NCBI GenBank assembly: GCA_017519045.1
Contig: JAFWTC010000016.1
Coordinates: forward strand, 28,440 to 92,439
DNA length: 64,000 nucleotides
Direction of reading: 5' to 3'
Source: Candidatus Methanomethylophilaceae archaeon
GTDB taxonomy: Archaea > Thermoplasmatota > Thermoplasmata > Methanomassiliicoccales > Methanomethylophilaceae
The notes beneath the pieces are model-generated. The model searched no databases, was not told the origin of the DNA, and saw only the letters and a program-made list of their open reading frames with translations. Both the position numbers and the translations under genes were made by a program. Positions within the stretch are counted from its first letter, which is position 1, and every line of letters starts with the position of its first letter. Positions 8,042-17,095 of the stretch are shown here, in pieces.

Positions 8042-9565
8042 TCAGACTGCGACCAGCCTCCCCATCTTGATATCCTCGGCGGTTATCGGGCCGATCCTGT
8101 CCAGATAATCGACGAAGATGGCGTCCTGAGTCCCTATGATCTGCGCCTCATACCCCGATATCATCGGATAATTGCCGCCACCCATGGCTATGAAGTCCAG
8201 CGCAGCCACTTTGTAAAGCGAGTCCGCCTCCAATTCCGATCCGTCCACCGTGATGGATTGGATCCTATGGCCCTTCTCGGCTCCGGGATCGTACGTCACG
8301 GTCATCCCTGCGAACTGAATGAATTCTCCGTTGTCGTCGCCCAGAAGGCCCAAGGAATACTCCATGCACTCATGGATGGCGGACCCCGGGGCTTCGAACA
8401 CGCATATCGGGTCCATGTAGGGAAGGACGTCGTATACCTCATTGAGCGTGATGTCCCCCGGCTGTATGGAGGCGCGTATGCCGCCGGAATTGACCAAGGC
8501 GACCTGCGCCCCGGAGAGCTCGAGGATGGAGTCCGCCGCCAGGTCTCCTAGATTGGTCTCCCCGTTCCTCAGGCTATGGCGGTCCCCGTCCAGCAGTGTT
8601 TCGGTATATCCGACCTTGACCTTCAGGACGTCGTCGACCTCCGATTTCACGGCGTCCGTCGCAGCGTCTACAGGGCCGTTCCTGAGGGGCGGGCCGCGGT
8701 AAAGCCCCGCGGAGATCCCGTCCGGACCTGACCTGACTATCCCCACATTATCTAGATAGCAACCGGTGCTGGCTATCACCGTCCCGCTGGGAATGAGCTC
8801 GACGCTCCTGTCGCAAGCCTTGCCTCCCTCCATCTCGGTGTGGCTGTGGGCGTCGATGAAAATATCGATTCCATGAACGGCGGCGCATACCTCGTCGGAG
8901 GTGACGTAGCCGACCTTCTCGACGCCTAGGTGGCCTATCGCCACGATGCTGTCCACGCCCTTCCCCTCCAACGCTGAGACCATGCGCCTGGCGGCGTCCG
9001 TCGGATCCGTTATCACGGCGGCGCCCATGTTGCCGTGCCTGACCGTGGCGACGGTTTCAGGGGTCAGAAGCCCGAAGAATCCGACCTTGACGCCTCCCTT
9101 CTCGATCACGACGTACTCGTCCAGGACGCTCTCGCCGGTGTCCCCGTAGACGAGGTTGGCGCATATGACCGGATAGCCGAGCGCCTCTATCCTTTCCAGG
9201 AACGTCCCGATCCCATAGTCGAACTCATGGTTTCCAGGCACGCCGACGTCGTATCCCACATTCTTCATGATGTCCACGGAGCCCCGCCCGTCGAGGACCG
9301 CGCCGTAGGAATTGCCCTGGAGGAAATCCCCCGCGTCCACGACGAACGTAGGCGTCTCCGAGGAATAGGACTCCCTCAGCGCGGCCACGGTGGAGAAGCC
9401 GAGGCCTCCGTCCCATCCGTAGCGGCAATGGGTGTCGTTGGTGTGTATTATCACAAAGGATCCGTCGGAATCGGCCGGACCGCCATGGCTGCAATATGTG
9501 AGGACCAGGCATGACAGCACCGCTAGAGCGGCGACGGCCGCCACCGTCAGATTCCTCCTTTCCAT
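8042..9565 (-). CDS. Secreted or anchored 5'-nucleotidase / metallophosphoesterase
   Basis: The 507-residue protein has an N-terminal hydrophobic signal with a lipobox-like VLTYCS near residue 25, then a calcineurin-like metallophosphatase domain: HTNDTH, DAGDFLQG, GNHEFDYG and HSHTE supply the two-metal site. The second half is a 5'-nucleotidase C-terminal domain (NSGGIRASIQPGDITLNEVYDVLPY), which binds nucleotide. It should hydrolyse extracellular nucleotides or UDP-sugars to release phosphate and nucleoside. A TATA-like box at 9585-9595 puts the transcription start at the ATG. Ends in TGA. Confidence 0.9.
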   Translation of the reverse strand: MERRNLTVAAVAALAVLSCLVLTYCSHGGPADSDGSFVIIHTNDTHCRYGWDGGLGFSTVAALRESYSSETPTFVVDAGDFLQGNSYGAVLDGRGSVDIMKNVGYDVGVPGNHEFDYGIGTFLERIEALGYPVICANLVYGDTGESVLDEYVVIEKGGVKVGFFGLLTPETVATVRHGNMGAAVITDPTDAARRMVSALEGKGVDSIVAIGHLGVEKVGYVTSDEVCAAVHGIDIFIDAHSHTEMEGGKACDRSVELIPSGTVIASTGCYLDNVGIVRSGPDGISAGLYRGPPLRNGPVDAATDAVKSEVDDVLKVKVGYTETLLDGDRHSLRNGETNLGDLAADSILELSGAQVALVNSGGIRASIQPGDITLNEVYDVLPYMDPICVFEAPGSAIHECMEYSLGLLGDDNGEFIQFAGMTVTYDPGAEKGHRIQSITVDGSELEADSLYKVAALDFIAMGGGNYPMISGYEAQIIGTQDAIFVDYLDRIGPITAEDIKMGRLVAV

Positions 9566-9623
9566 GAATCTGCATGTCCGTAGGAGTTATTATCCTGCTC
9601 TCTTCGAATGGAACGCTCGCTTT

Positions 9624-9633
9624 TTTTCTATAC
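9624..9633 (+). promoter_or_regulatory. TATA-like promoter of the second Sel1 gene
   Basis: A T-rich element ending in CTATAC is centred about 25 bases before the ATG at 9655, consistent with a leaderless transcript. Confidence 0.45.
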
Positions 9634-9654
9634 TGAGAACGCGTTCTGCGGCGC

Positions 9655-11280
9655 ATGGACGAGGGGAAGAGACCGAAGATCCTTGAATGGCTGCTCGATG
9701 GAGACGAGCATGAGCTGTCCGCGCGCATCCAATCCAGGCTGGACGACTTCTCCGAGATCCCGACCGACGACCCCGGGGCCATGTCCTTCCTGAAGAAGAT
9801 GGCGGAGGACGGGGACGCCGACGCCCAATGCCTCCTCGGCCTGGCTTTCGAGAACGGGATCGGCACGAAGGCCTCCGACCGCGACGCGTTCGGATGGTAC
9901 AGGATGGCCGCCGACCGCGGAGACGAGTTCGGCAGGAAAGGAGTGGAAAGGCTCAGCTTCCCGCTCTACCAGGAATACGACGACCAGGACTACATAGTGA
10001 TAGCGGCCGGCTACGGGAACATAGGCTACATCCTGGACACGGGAGTGCGTCTCGAAGACGAGGGAACGAAAAAGTCCATCGAAAAGGCGATCGAGATCTA
10101 CAGGATCGGGACCGCGACCGGGAGCGCATAGCCGTACCGCTTCATAGGGAACATCTATGAAAGGGGGCTGGGCGTGGAGGAGTCCTTCGAGAAGGCCGTC
10201 GAATATTACAAGAAGGCGGCCGAGATGGGCTATGACGTAGCCCAATGCGACCTGGGCTACATGTACGAGCACGGGATGGGCGTGGAGCAATCCTATGAGA
10301 AGGCCGTGGAATGGTATTCCAAATCCGCGGAGCAGGGCTATCCGCGCGCCCAGAACAACCTCGGGCTCCTGTATCACAAGGGGCTGGGCGTGGAGGAGTC
10401 CTTCGAGAAAGCGTTCGAGCTCTATATGGAGGCGGCCTCTGGCGCGGACACGGACGCCGCCAACAACGTCGGAATAATGTACAAGAACGGGCTGGGCGTG
10501 GAGCAATCCTACGAGAAGGCCGTGAAGTGGTTCAGGCTGGCCGCCGACCTCGGACTTCCCATGGGCGAATACAACCTCGGGAAGATGTACGAGAGGGGTC
10601 TGGGCGTGGAGCAGTCCTATGAGAAGGCGCTGGAGCTCTTCAGGTCCTCCGCCGAATCCTGCAATCCCAGGGCGTAGCTCGAACTGGGAAGGATGTACTC
10701 CGAAGGAGTCGGAGTCGAACAGTCCGACGAGAAGGCCTTCGAATGGACCCTCAAGGCCGCAGAGCTGGGAGACGAGGACGCCCAGAACGACGTAGGATAC
10801 ATGTACGAGAAGGGGGAGGGCGTGGAGCAGTCGGACGAGAAGGCCGTGGAATGGTACAGGAAGTCCGCGGAGCAGGGGTGCGACATGGCGCAGTTCAACC
10901 TCGGCGTGATGTACAGCGACGGCACCGGCGTGGAGCAATCAGATGAGGAGGCGTTCAAGTGGTATCTCAAGGCTGCGGAGCAGGGAGATGACAGCGCCCA
11001 GAACAACCTCGGCTACATGTACGAGCATGGGGAGGGCGTGGAGCAATCCTATGAGAAGGCGGCGGAATGGTATAAGAAAGCGGCCGACCAGGGGCATCCC
11101 AAGTCTCTGCGCCATCTGGGACGCCTGTACGAGACAGGAATGGGGGTCCCCGCCTCCATCGAGAAGGCTAAAGAGCTCTATTCCGAATCAGCGGAGAACG
11201 GGGACGAGGAGGCGGAAGAGGCCCTCAGGAGGATCTCCAGCGCTCCAGGGAAGGAAGGGTCGTCTCCAGGAAGTCCTTGA
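9655..11280 (+). CDS. Sel1-repeat protein with two in-frame TAG codons (probable pyrrolysine)
   Basis: One continuous frame of 542 codons is interrupted only by TAG at 10129 and 10675. About twelve Sel1 repeats are visible, and both TAGs fall inside repeats whose spacing is kept exactly: GSA-TAG-PYRFIGNIYERG aligns with GDADAQCLLGLAFENG, and NPRA-TAG-LELGRMYSEG aligns with the AQ position of neighbouring repeats. There is no frameshift, no new ATG and no Shine-Dalgarno at the breaks, so three separate genes are unlikely. The product (541 residues) would be a solenoid scaffold; no signal peptide is visible. It overlaps the convergent CbiX gene by 56 bases. Confidence 0.8.
10129..10131 (+). other. 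In-frame TAG, codon 159 of Sel1 protein 9655-11280
   Basis: The codon falls in the variable position of the first helix of a Sel1 repeat; the repeat consensus resumes directly after it. Confidence 0.75.
10675..10677 (+). other. In-frame TAG, codon 341 of Sel1 protein 9655-11280
   Basis: The codon replaces the residue that is usually Gln in the AQxxLG motif; CAG to TAG is a single transition. Confidence 0.75.
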
Positions 11281-12232
11281 CCTGCTCGGGCGGAAACCCC
11301 TCCTTCGCCATGAACGACGAGAGGAACGCCGAGATCTCCTCTATGCTCGAATAAACGAACCTCCCGTCGGAGTAGCACCACTTGCAGTACTTCCAGTTCA
11401 CCGAGCCGTCTGGCTCCCTGCTCACGACGGAGTCGTCCAGAGGCATCCCGCAGGACTGGCAGTACTGGCGCATGGCGTCCCTCACGGTCTTCGCGAGGAT
11501 CCCGGTGATCTCCGAGCAGGACCCGATCTCCGGAAGAATCTCGACCTCGACCCTCCTCCCGTTCACAGAAACTGTCCCGGACGTCTTCCCGGATCCGAGA
11601 CCCAGCTTGGGAGGCACGTCCTCCCTCGAGTGCTTGTTCGGGGAAATGAACATCGGCAGGACAGCGATCCTGTCCTTCCTGGACGCCAGATCCAGCAGCA
11701 TGGACTCCACGGTCTCCTCGTCGAACTCGTTGCTTCCGCACAGGACGTCGTACCCTTCCGAGGACAGGGCGGCGCCGAACGGCCTCATCATCTCCAGGTT
11801 CTTCCCGTTCCTGGAGCCGTGGCCCACCAGCATTATCCCCGTGTCTTTCCCGGCCTTCTTGGAAACGACGGCCTTCACCGCCTCCTTCAGGCCTTCCTCC
11901 TCGGTGATGAACATCCTGGCGACGCGGACCTCCACGTCCTTTCCTGATAGCTTGATGATGCCGCGGCGGGTCTTAGGATCGACGCCGAACCTCTCGAAGG
12001 TCCCGCCCTCGGTCGTGGGGCTGGGGGCGAAGTAGAACGGTATCACCACAAGAACGTCCGGATCCTCCGAGGCGACCTCCTGGAGGACTTCCTCCACCGA
12101 CGGCTCGCCCCTGTGGGAGTATGCCACGTGGACCTCCATGCCCAGCTCCTCCGTGAGCCTGTCCGCCTGGAACTCCGCGGAGTCGAATATTGGACTGGTG
12201 CCGTACGCCTCTAGAATGACCGAATACCTCAT
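11225..12232 (-). CDS. Tandem CbiX-type chelatase with C-terminal zinc ribbon
   Basis: The 335-residue protein looks like two CbiX/CfbA-type halves: the first begins EAYGTSPIFDSAEFQADRL and carries VVIPFYFAPSPTTEGG, the second carries the classic MLVGHGSRNGKN motif with a later IAVLPMFISPNKHSREDVP. Small CbiX/CfbA proteins insert Co or Ni into sirohydrochlorin for cobalamin or F430. The last 80 residues hold a separate cysteine-rich domain (YCQSCGMPL ... YCKWC), a putative zinc ribbon. The fusion is unusual and could mark a metal-sensing or delivery role; the usual N-terminal HGS histidine is absent from the first half. The gene is monocistronic with a TATA-like box near 12255-12265. Confidence 0.72.
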   Translation of the reverse strand: MRYSVILEAYGTSPIFDSAEFQADRLTEELGMEVHVAYSHRGEPSVEEVLQEVASEDPDVLVVIPFYFAPSPTTEGGTFERFGVDPKTRRGIIKLSGKDVEVRVARMFITEEEGLKEAVKAVVSKKAGKDTGIMLVGHGSRNGKNLEMMRPFGAALSSEGYDVLCGSNEFDEETVESMLLDLASRKDRIAVLPMFISPNKHSREDVPPKLGLGSGKTSGTVSVNGRRVEVEILPEIGSCSEITGILAKTVRDAMRQYCQSCGMPLDDSVVSREPDGSVNWKYCKWCYSDGRFVYSSIEEISAFLSSFMAKEGFPPEQVKDFLETTLPSLERWRSS

Positions 12233-12410
12233 GAAAGACGAATCCGCGACGGGATAGATAACGGTTGGCGGGCATATCCGACACTACGAAGACATGGAGC
12301 GTACGGTTGCATACAGCCAGGATGCCGCATCGACGGCAGTTGGAATTCTTTTCCTAGAAAACGAAAGCATTCGGGAAAGTCTTTTACCAGAACCGCCTCT
12401 CGCTCCCTCC

Positions 12411-12995
12411 ATGTCCGAAGAGAAGATCCTTGCAGCGGACGACCCCTCCTTCAAGGAAATGGACACCCAAGCCAGGGAGGCCCAGAGGATCACCGCCGTC
12501 ATCAATACGGGATACCACGAAGAATCCGAGCTGAAGGCGCTGATGGAGAAGCTTACCAACAAAAAAATCCCGGAAGGGTTCCGCCTGTTCCCCCCGTTCT
12601 ACACCGACCACGGCAGGAACATCACGTTCGGAAGGAATGTCTTCGTCAACTCCGGCTGCTGCTTCCAGGACCAGGGAGGCATCACGATAGGCGACGGCTG
12701 CCTCATAGGCCACCAGGTCGTCTTCGCCACGATAGACCACGGCCTTGATCCTGATCACAGACAAGACCTGATAATGTCCCCCATAGCCCTCGGAAAGAAC
12801 ATCTGGGTCGGATCGCATGCCACAATCCTAAGAGGAGTCACCATAGGTGACGATTCCGTCGTGGCCGCAGGAGCCGTAGTCACCAAGGACGTCCCTCCTC
12901 GGACCGTGGTCGGAGGCGTCCCCGCCAAGATAGTCAAGACCCTGCGAGGCGGAGCGCCATATTATTTAACGAATAGCGTATCCGAGCCTCAATGA
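12411..12995 (+). CDS. Maltose/galactoside-type O-acetyltransferase
   Basis: The 194-residue protein has the left-handed beta-helix hexapeptide pattern (ITIGDGCLIGHQVVF, IWVGSHATILRGVTIGDDSVVAAGAVVTKDVP) and the NxGCCFQDQGG and HGLDPDHR segments typical of LacA/Maa acetyltransferases; the His in DHGLDP is the expected catalytic base. It transfers acetyl from acetyl-CoA to a sugar hydroxyl in the cytoplasm. I chose the ATG at 12411 because the N-terminus MSEEKILAADDPSF matches family starts and a TATA-like CTTTTACC lies about 25 bases upstream; the open frame begins earlier at 12294. It overlaps the next gene by four bases (ATGA). Confidence 0.88.
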   Translation: MSEEKILAADDPSFKEMDTQAREAQRITAVINTGYHEESELKALMEKLTNKKIPEGFRLFPPFYTDHGRNITFGRNVFVNSGCCFQDQGGITIGDGCLIGHQVVFATIDHGLDPDHRQDLIMSPIALGKNIWVGSHATILRGVTIGDDSVVAAGAVVTKDVPPRTVVGGVPAKIVKTLRGGAPYYLTNSVSEPQ

Positions 12996-14101
12996 AATCC
13001 TCAACGGCGGGCGGAGCCACCCTCAGGGAGGAGCTATCCGCCCTCACCACCAAGCAGACCGTCGGCATAATCATCTCGCTGACCGTCGCCCTAGTCCTGG
13101 AGGCCCTCGGCCTGGCCGCCGCCTGCCTCGGATTCCTGGTCATCGCCATCATCCTCTACATGGTCCCCCACCTGCTGGGAGTGACCTCCGTGAAGGTGAA
13201 GGCCGTGATCGGAGCAGTGTTCATCGTCCTCTCGCTCCTGGTGGGGACGTTCGCGGGGATGGAGACCATCAACGCCGAGATGTACGACATAAACACGAAC
13301 ACGGATAACGTCAAAGACGTCACATACGACCCGTCCACCGGCGTCCTGTCCATGACCCTGGTCCCCGTAGAGGGCAAGGACTTCTCCCCTGTCCTCAGGT
13401 ACGGAATCGCGGAAGTCGGGTTCGGAGTCGTCCGTACTTCAAACCATAAAGAACTAAACATAGACTACACCGAGAACCCAAACGGTACCTTCAACGGTAC
13501 CGTGAATCCTGAACTGTCAGAAGGCAAATTCTATGAACTAGCGATAATCGTCGACACCGACCACAAATATGGCAAAACCTTCACCATAGACACTGGCGCC
13601 TCGACTGGAGAAATTTTAAAGTGCTGCCTGGTGGGAGCGGCCTGGATAACCGCGTTTGTAGCTTCCATGTACTTCGTCATACTGATCTTCTCCGCCCTCA
13701 TGCGCAGATCGATTGGAAAAACGCGCGACAGGATGGAGAAGGAAGGGCGCTTATATCCGCAGGGATACGGCAGGTGCAAGAAATGCGGCGCCATCGTCCT
13801 TCCCGGCGAGGTGAACTGCAGGAAGTGCGGCGAGTACATCGACGTCCCCGAGGAGTTTAGGCCCAAGAAGAAGGACAAGTTCGTCTGCTCCGAGTGCGGA
13901 TGCGAGGTTACCGGGAACGCGACCTCCTGCCCCAAGTGCGGAAAGAGGTTCGACGAGGACGTGGAGAACGAGGTCCACCACGCCGACGGAAGCGTGGATA
14001 CCAGCACGGCCGTGTTCGTCTGCACCGAATGCGGAGAGAAAGTGCCTGAAAACGCGAAGAGATGCCCCAAGTGCGGGGCTGTCTTCGACGAGGACGAATG
14101 A
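12992..14101 (+). CDS. Membrane protein with three zinc ribbons
   Basis: The 369-residue protein has two or three N-terminal membrane helices (residues about 22-90), an extracellular beta-rich segment of about 110 residues (with fixed NPNGTFNGTVNP), another helix near 205-235, then a cytoplasmic tail with three CxxC...CxxC zinc ribbons (CKKCG/CRKCG, CSECG/CPKCG, CTECG/CPKCG). I do not recognise a named family. The layout suggests a membrane sensor or assembly factor. Besides the ATGA overlap with the acetyltransferase, a TATA-like ATATTATTT at about 12958 lies at leaderless distance from the ATG, so it may also be transcribed alone. Confidence 0.7.
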   Translation: MKSSTAGGATLREELSALTTKQTVGIIISLTVALVLEALGLAAACLGFLVIAIILYMVPHLLGVTSVKVKAVIGAVFIVLSLLVGTFAGMETINAEMYDINTNTDNVKDVTYDPSTGVLSMTLVPVEGKDFSPVLRYGIAEVGFGVVRTSNHKELNIDYTENPNGTFNGTVNPELSEGKFYELAIIVDTDHKYGKTFTIDTGASTGEILKCCLVGAAWITAFVASMYFVILIFSALMRRSIGKTRDRMEKEGRLYPQGYGRCKKCGAIVLPGEVNCRKCGEYIDVPEEFRPKKKDKFVCSECGCEVTGNATSCPKCGKRFDEDVENEVHHADGSVDTSTAVFVCTECGEKVPENAKRCPKCGAVFDEDE

Positions 14102-14108
14102 TGAAACC

Positions 14109-14128
14109 GCCGGGCCTCCGGGTCCGGC
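14109..14128. terminator. Hairpin between convergent genes
   Basis: GCCGG and CCGGC arms enclose a GC-rich loop, followed by CCCCTTTTC. It lies between the stops of the zinc-ribbon gene and the ABC ATPase gene. Confidence 0.4.
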
Positions 14129-14138
14129 ATTCCCCTTT

Positions 14139-14930
14139 TCAATCGTCGCGCAGGATTATGTGCGGCCTTCCCTGATCTTCTATCACTCCGCATGCCACGC
14201 CGTAGACGCTGCGGATGTTCTCCGGCGTGAAAACCTCCTCCGGGGTGCCGTAGGCGAACACCTTCCCGTCGCTCATCATCAGGACCTTGTCGGAATACTT
14301 GGCGGCGATGTTCAGGTCGTGGCATATCATGATCACGAGCATTCCCGTCTCTCTGGAAATCTCCCTCAGGAGCCTCGCCACGCCGAGCTGGTGCTTCACG
14401 TCCAGGTTCGACGTGGGCTCGTCCAGGAGCAGGACCCTGGGCTTCTGCGCCAGGCCCTTGGCAAGCGCGACCTTCTGCAGCTGTCCCGCTGAAAGCTCGT
14501 TCAGCTGGCGCATCGCCAGATCCGCGATGCCAAGCCTGTCCAGCATGTCGTAGGATATCTCCAAATCCTCGTCCAGGGAACCCATCTTGGAATGGGGATG
14601 GCGCCCCATCATCACCGCATCTATCACGGATATGGGGAACGTGTTCGACGTGGTATACGGCACATAGCCCATGATCTTGGCCATCTCCTTGACCTTGATC
14701 TCCCTCACGTCCCTCCCGTCCACCGACACGATCCCCTCCTGCGGGGTGAGGATCTTGTTCATACAGTGGATCAGCGTCGATTTGCCGACCCCGTTGGGTC
14801 CGATTATAGAGACCATCTCCGGCTTGTCGAACGAGACCGTCAGTCCCTTCAGTATAGGGAACGAGCAATACCCGAAGACCAGGCCGTCGATTATTATGGA
14901 GACCGTTCCGCTCTCGTCTTCTTCTGACAT
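14139..14930 (-). CDS. FecE/BtuD-type ABC importer ATPase
   Basis: The 263-residue ATPase has Walker A GPNGVGKST, a Q-loop region (YVPYTTSNTFP), signature LSAGQLQKVALAKGL, Walker B LLLDEPTSNLD and H-loop ICHDLN. It powers import through the two permeases encoded just upstream. It is the last gene of the operon running from the binding protein at 19501, starting 4 bases after the stop of the permease gene. The family imports iron-siderophores, heme or corrinoids; for a methanogen corrinoids are plausible, but the sequence does not decide. Ends in TGA. Confidence 0.92.
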   Translation of the reverse strand: MSEEDESGTVSIIIDGLVFGYCSFPILKGLTVSFDKPEMVSIIGPNGVGKSTLIHCMNKILTPQEGIVSVDGRDVREIKVKEMAKIMGYVPYTTSNTFPISVIDAVMMGRHPHSKMGSLDEDLEISYDMLDRLGIADLAMRQLNELSAGQLQKVALAKGLAQKPRVLLLDEPTSNLDVKHQLGVARLLREISRETGMLVIMICHDLNIAAKYSDKVLMMSDGKVFAYGTPEEVFTPENIRSVYGVACGVIEDQGRPHIILRDD

Positions 14931-14934
14931 ATGA

Positions 14935-15999
14935 TCACCAATAGCTCCTCTTCATGCGGGCGAGGACGAATATGAACACGGGACTGCAGATGAGCGCGAC
15001 CATGACGCCCACCGGAAGCTGGGGCGCGATGGACCTGATAGCCATGTCGGACCCCAGGACCATGACGGAGCCGATGGCCGCGGAGCAGGGTATCAGGCCC
15101 CTGCAGTCGGCTCCGACGAATATGCGTGCGATATGCGGGGCAACGAGCCCCACGAAGCCTATGGTGCCGGTGTAGCAGACCGTTATCGCGGTGCCCACGC
15201 TCACCGCCACCAGGCAGAAAATCCTCAGGCGGTTGGGATTTATCCCCAACGTCAATGCGCCGTCATCCCCCTGGGCCACGATGTCTATCCTGCGGTGGAC
15301 CAGCATGAGCGGGACCACCGTCACCAGCACGGCCGCTATGAGCTTGGGAGTGGAGCCCCAGGACAGCCCTGAGACCGACCCTATCGACCAGGAGTAGACC
15401 TGCGCCAGGGTCTCCGGCTCCATGGTGTACTTTATCATGGTGGTCATGGCGCTGAAGATATACATGACCGCAATCCCGCACAGGATCATCATGGTCGGCG
15501 TGACCTTCTTGAACGCCGCTATGAAGATCACCACGGCGGTCGGGACCAGCGCGAACAGGAAGGCGTTGACCATCTGGCCGTCCAGGTCGCTGAGGAACGG
15601 GACCACGCTGAACCCGAAGATGACGCTTATCACCATTCCGAACAGCGCCCCAGACGATATTCCCAGGGTGTAAGGGTCGGCGAGCGGGTTCCTTATGATG
15701 TTCTGCAATGCGGCGCCGGACGCGGCCAGGACCGCTCCTGCGCAGATCGCGCCGATCGCGCGGGGACCGTTCTCCTCGTAGACTATCCTCATCTTGAGGA
15801 ATTCCTCGAAGTTGGTAGGCTTGACGCCGTTCATGCCGTCCCTGAATATGCTGAACGCCTCCATGACGCCCAAGTCGATCTGGGATATGGAAAGCGAAAG
15901 AATCGCCATGACGGCGGCAATGGCGAACAATATGGCGGCGAACACCAGGCCCTTGTTCCTGTTCCAGCGGTACCTGCGACGGACGTCCTGGTTCACCAT
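14935..15999 (-). CDS. FecCD/BtuC-type ABC importer permease
   Basis: The 354-residue protein has about ten membrane helices and FecCD hallmarks: GAVLAASGAALQNIIRNPLADPYTLGISSGA near residues 85-115 and GFVGLVAPHIARIFVGADCRGLIP near the C-terminus. It forms half of the transmembrane channel. Its ATG overlaps the stop of the preceding permease gene by seven bases, so the two are translated together and probably form a heterodimer. Downstream lies the ATPase. Confidence 0.92.
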   Translation of the reverse strand: MVNQDVRRRYRWNRNKGLVFAAILFAIAAVMAILSLSISQIDLGVMEAFSIFRDGMNGVKPTNFEEFLKMRIVYEENGPRAIGAICAGAVLAASGAALQNIIRNPLADPYTLGISSGALFGMVISVIFGFSVVPFLSDLDGQMVNAFLFALVPTAVVIFIAAFKKVTPTMMILCGIAVMYIFSAMTTMIKYTMEPETLAQVYSWSIGSVSGLSWGSTPKLIAAVLVTVVPLMLVHRRIDIVAQGDDGALTLGINPNRLRIFCLVAVSVGTAITVCYTGTIGFVGLVAPHIARIFVGADCRGLIPCSAAIGSVMVLGSDMAIRSIAPQLPVGVMVALICSPVFIFVLARMKRSYW

Positions 16000-17066
16000 A
16001 TCCCCCTCTTGTTATGAATGAGTATGATAAGGAACAGCGGGGCGCCTATGAACGAGCACACCACGCCCACCGGGATCGTGTCCAGCGATGAAAGATACTT
16101 GGCGACGGTGTCTGCGAACAGCAGGAACGCCGATCCGAACGCAGCCGCCGCGGGAATCACGAAGCGGTTGTCGGATCCGATGACCAGGCGTATCATGTGC
16201 GGGCAGATCAGCCCCACGAACCCTATGATCCCTGAATATGAGATAATGAAAGCGACCATCAAGGCCATCACGGTCAGGCAGACTATCCTGAGCCTCCTGA
16301 CGTTGAGCCCCAGGCTCTTGGCGTTGTTCTCGCCCATGGCCATTATGTTGAGCTTCTTGGACAGCGCCCCTATGACGAGCGAGCAAACGGCGGTAATCCC
16401 CGCAACCGTCAGCAGCTCGTTCCACCCCAGCGACACTATCGTCCCGACCTGCCATTTGTAGACGTTGGCTAGGGTCTCCGCGTCCGAGGAGACGAGGATG
16501 AGCATGCTGAGGGCGTTGAACATGTACGTCAGGGCGGTTCCGATAAGAATTATGGTCGCGACGGAGTCCCCCAGACGCGACGAGAACAGTATCATCAGGA
16601 TCACCGGGACCATCGCGAACAGGAACGCGTTGGCCGACAGCGCGAAGGAGCCGGACGCCAAGGTCAGGCCCAGAGACATCGCGACGGCTATTCCCAGGTA
16701 GGCTCCGGACGACACCCCGGTGGTGTAGGGCTCCGCCAGCGGGTTCTTCATGAGGCTCTGCATCGCGACCCCCGCGACGGCCAGGCCGGTTCCCGCGACT
16801 ATCGCGAACAGGACCCTGGGGAGCCTCACGTCCCATACGATGCGGTCGGCGTACCATTCGGGAGAATACTGCTCGGGGACGTGCCCCATTATGTGATTGT
16901 AAATGGTCTCGTAGACCTCTGTGAAGGAGATGTCGAAGCCCCCGATGGTCACCGACACCGCCATGGCCACCGCCATGAACAGGACGCACGCCAGAATGAA
17001 GAGGGCCTTGCGGGCGGCATGCCGCTTGTACTCGGCCTTCATCGATTCGAATCCGTCTCTGTCCAT
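15993..17066 (-). CDS. FecCD/BtuC-type ABC importer permease
   Basis: The 357-residue protein is a paralogue of the next permease, with the same motifs (GLAVAGVAMQSLMKNPLAEPYTTGVSSGA and GFVGLICPHMIRLVIGSDNRFVIP) and about ten membrane helices. I placed the start at MDRDGFESMKAEYKRH; the frame is open for another 75 codons upstream, but that part is arginine-rich, lies antisense-like within the binding-protein gene and is not conserved in character. It follows the binding-protein gene by 29 bases and overlaps the second permease. Confidence 0.9.
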   Translation of the reverse strand: MDRDGFESMKAEYKRHAARKALFILACVLFMAVAMAVSVTIGGFDISFTEVYETIYNHIMGHVPEQYSPEWYADRIVWDVRLPRVLFAIVAGTGLAVAGVAMQSLMKNPLAEPYTTGVSSGAYLGIAVAMSLGLTLASGSFALSANAFLFAMVPVILMILFSSRLGDSVATIILIGTALTYMFNALSMLILVSSDAETLANVYKWQVGTIVSLGWNELLTVAGITAVCSLVIGALSKKLNIMAMGENNAKSLGLNVRRLRIVCLTVMALMVAFIISYSGIIGFVGLICPHMIRLVIGSDNRFVIPAAAAFGSAFLLFADTVAKYLSSLDTIPVGVVCSFIGAPLFLIILIHNKRGIW

Positions 17067-17095
17067 GGCGATGGTAAGGGGTTTGAGGGATCGGC

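Noticed and set aside
9655..11280. Interpretation as three separate Sel1 genes or a pseudogene broken by stops
   Set aside because: The three pieces share one frame, repeat spacing is kept through both TAGs, and only TAG (never TGA or TAA) interrupts it, in a window where no gene stops at TAG.
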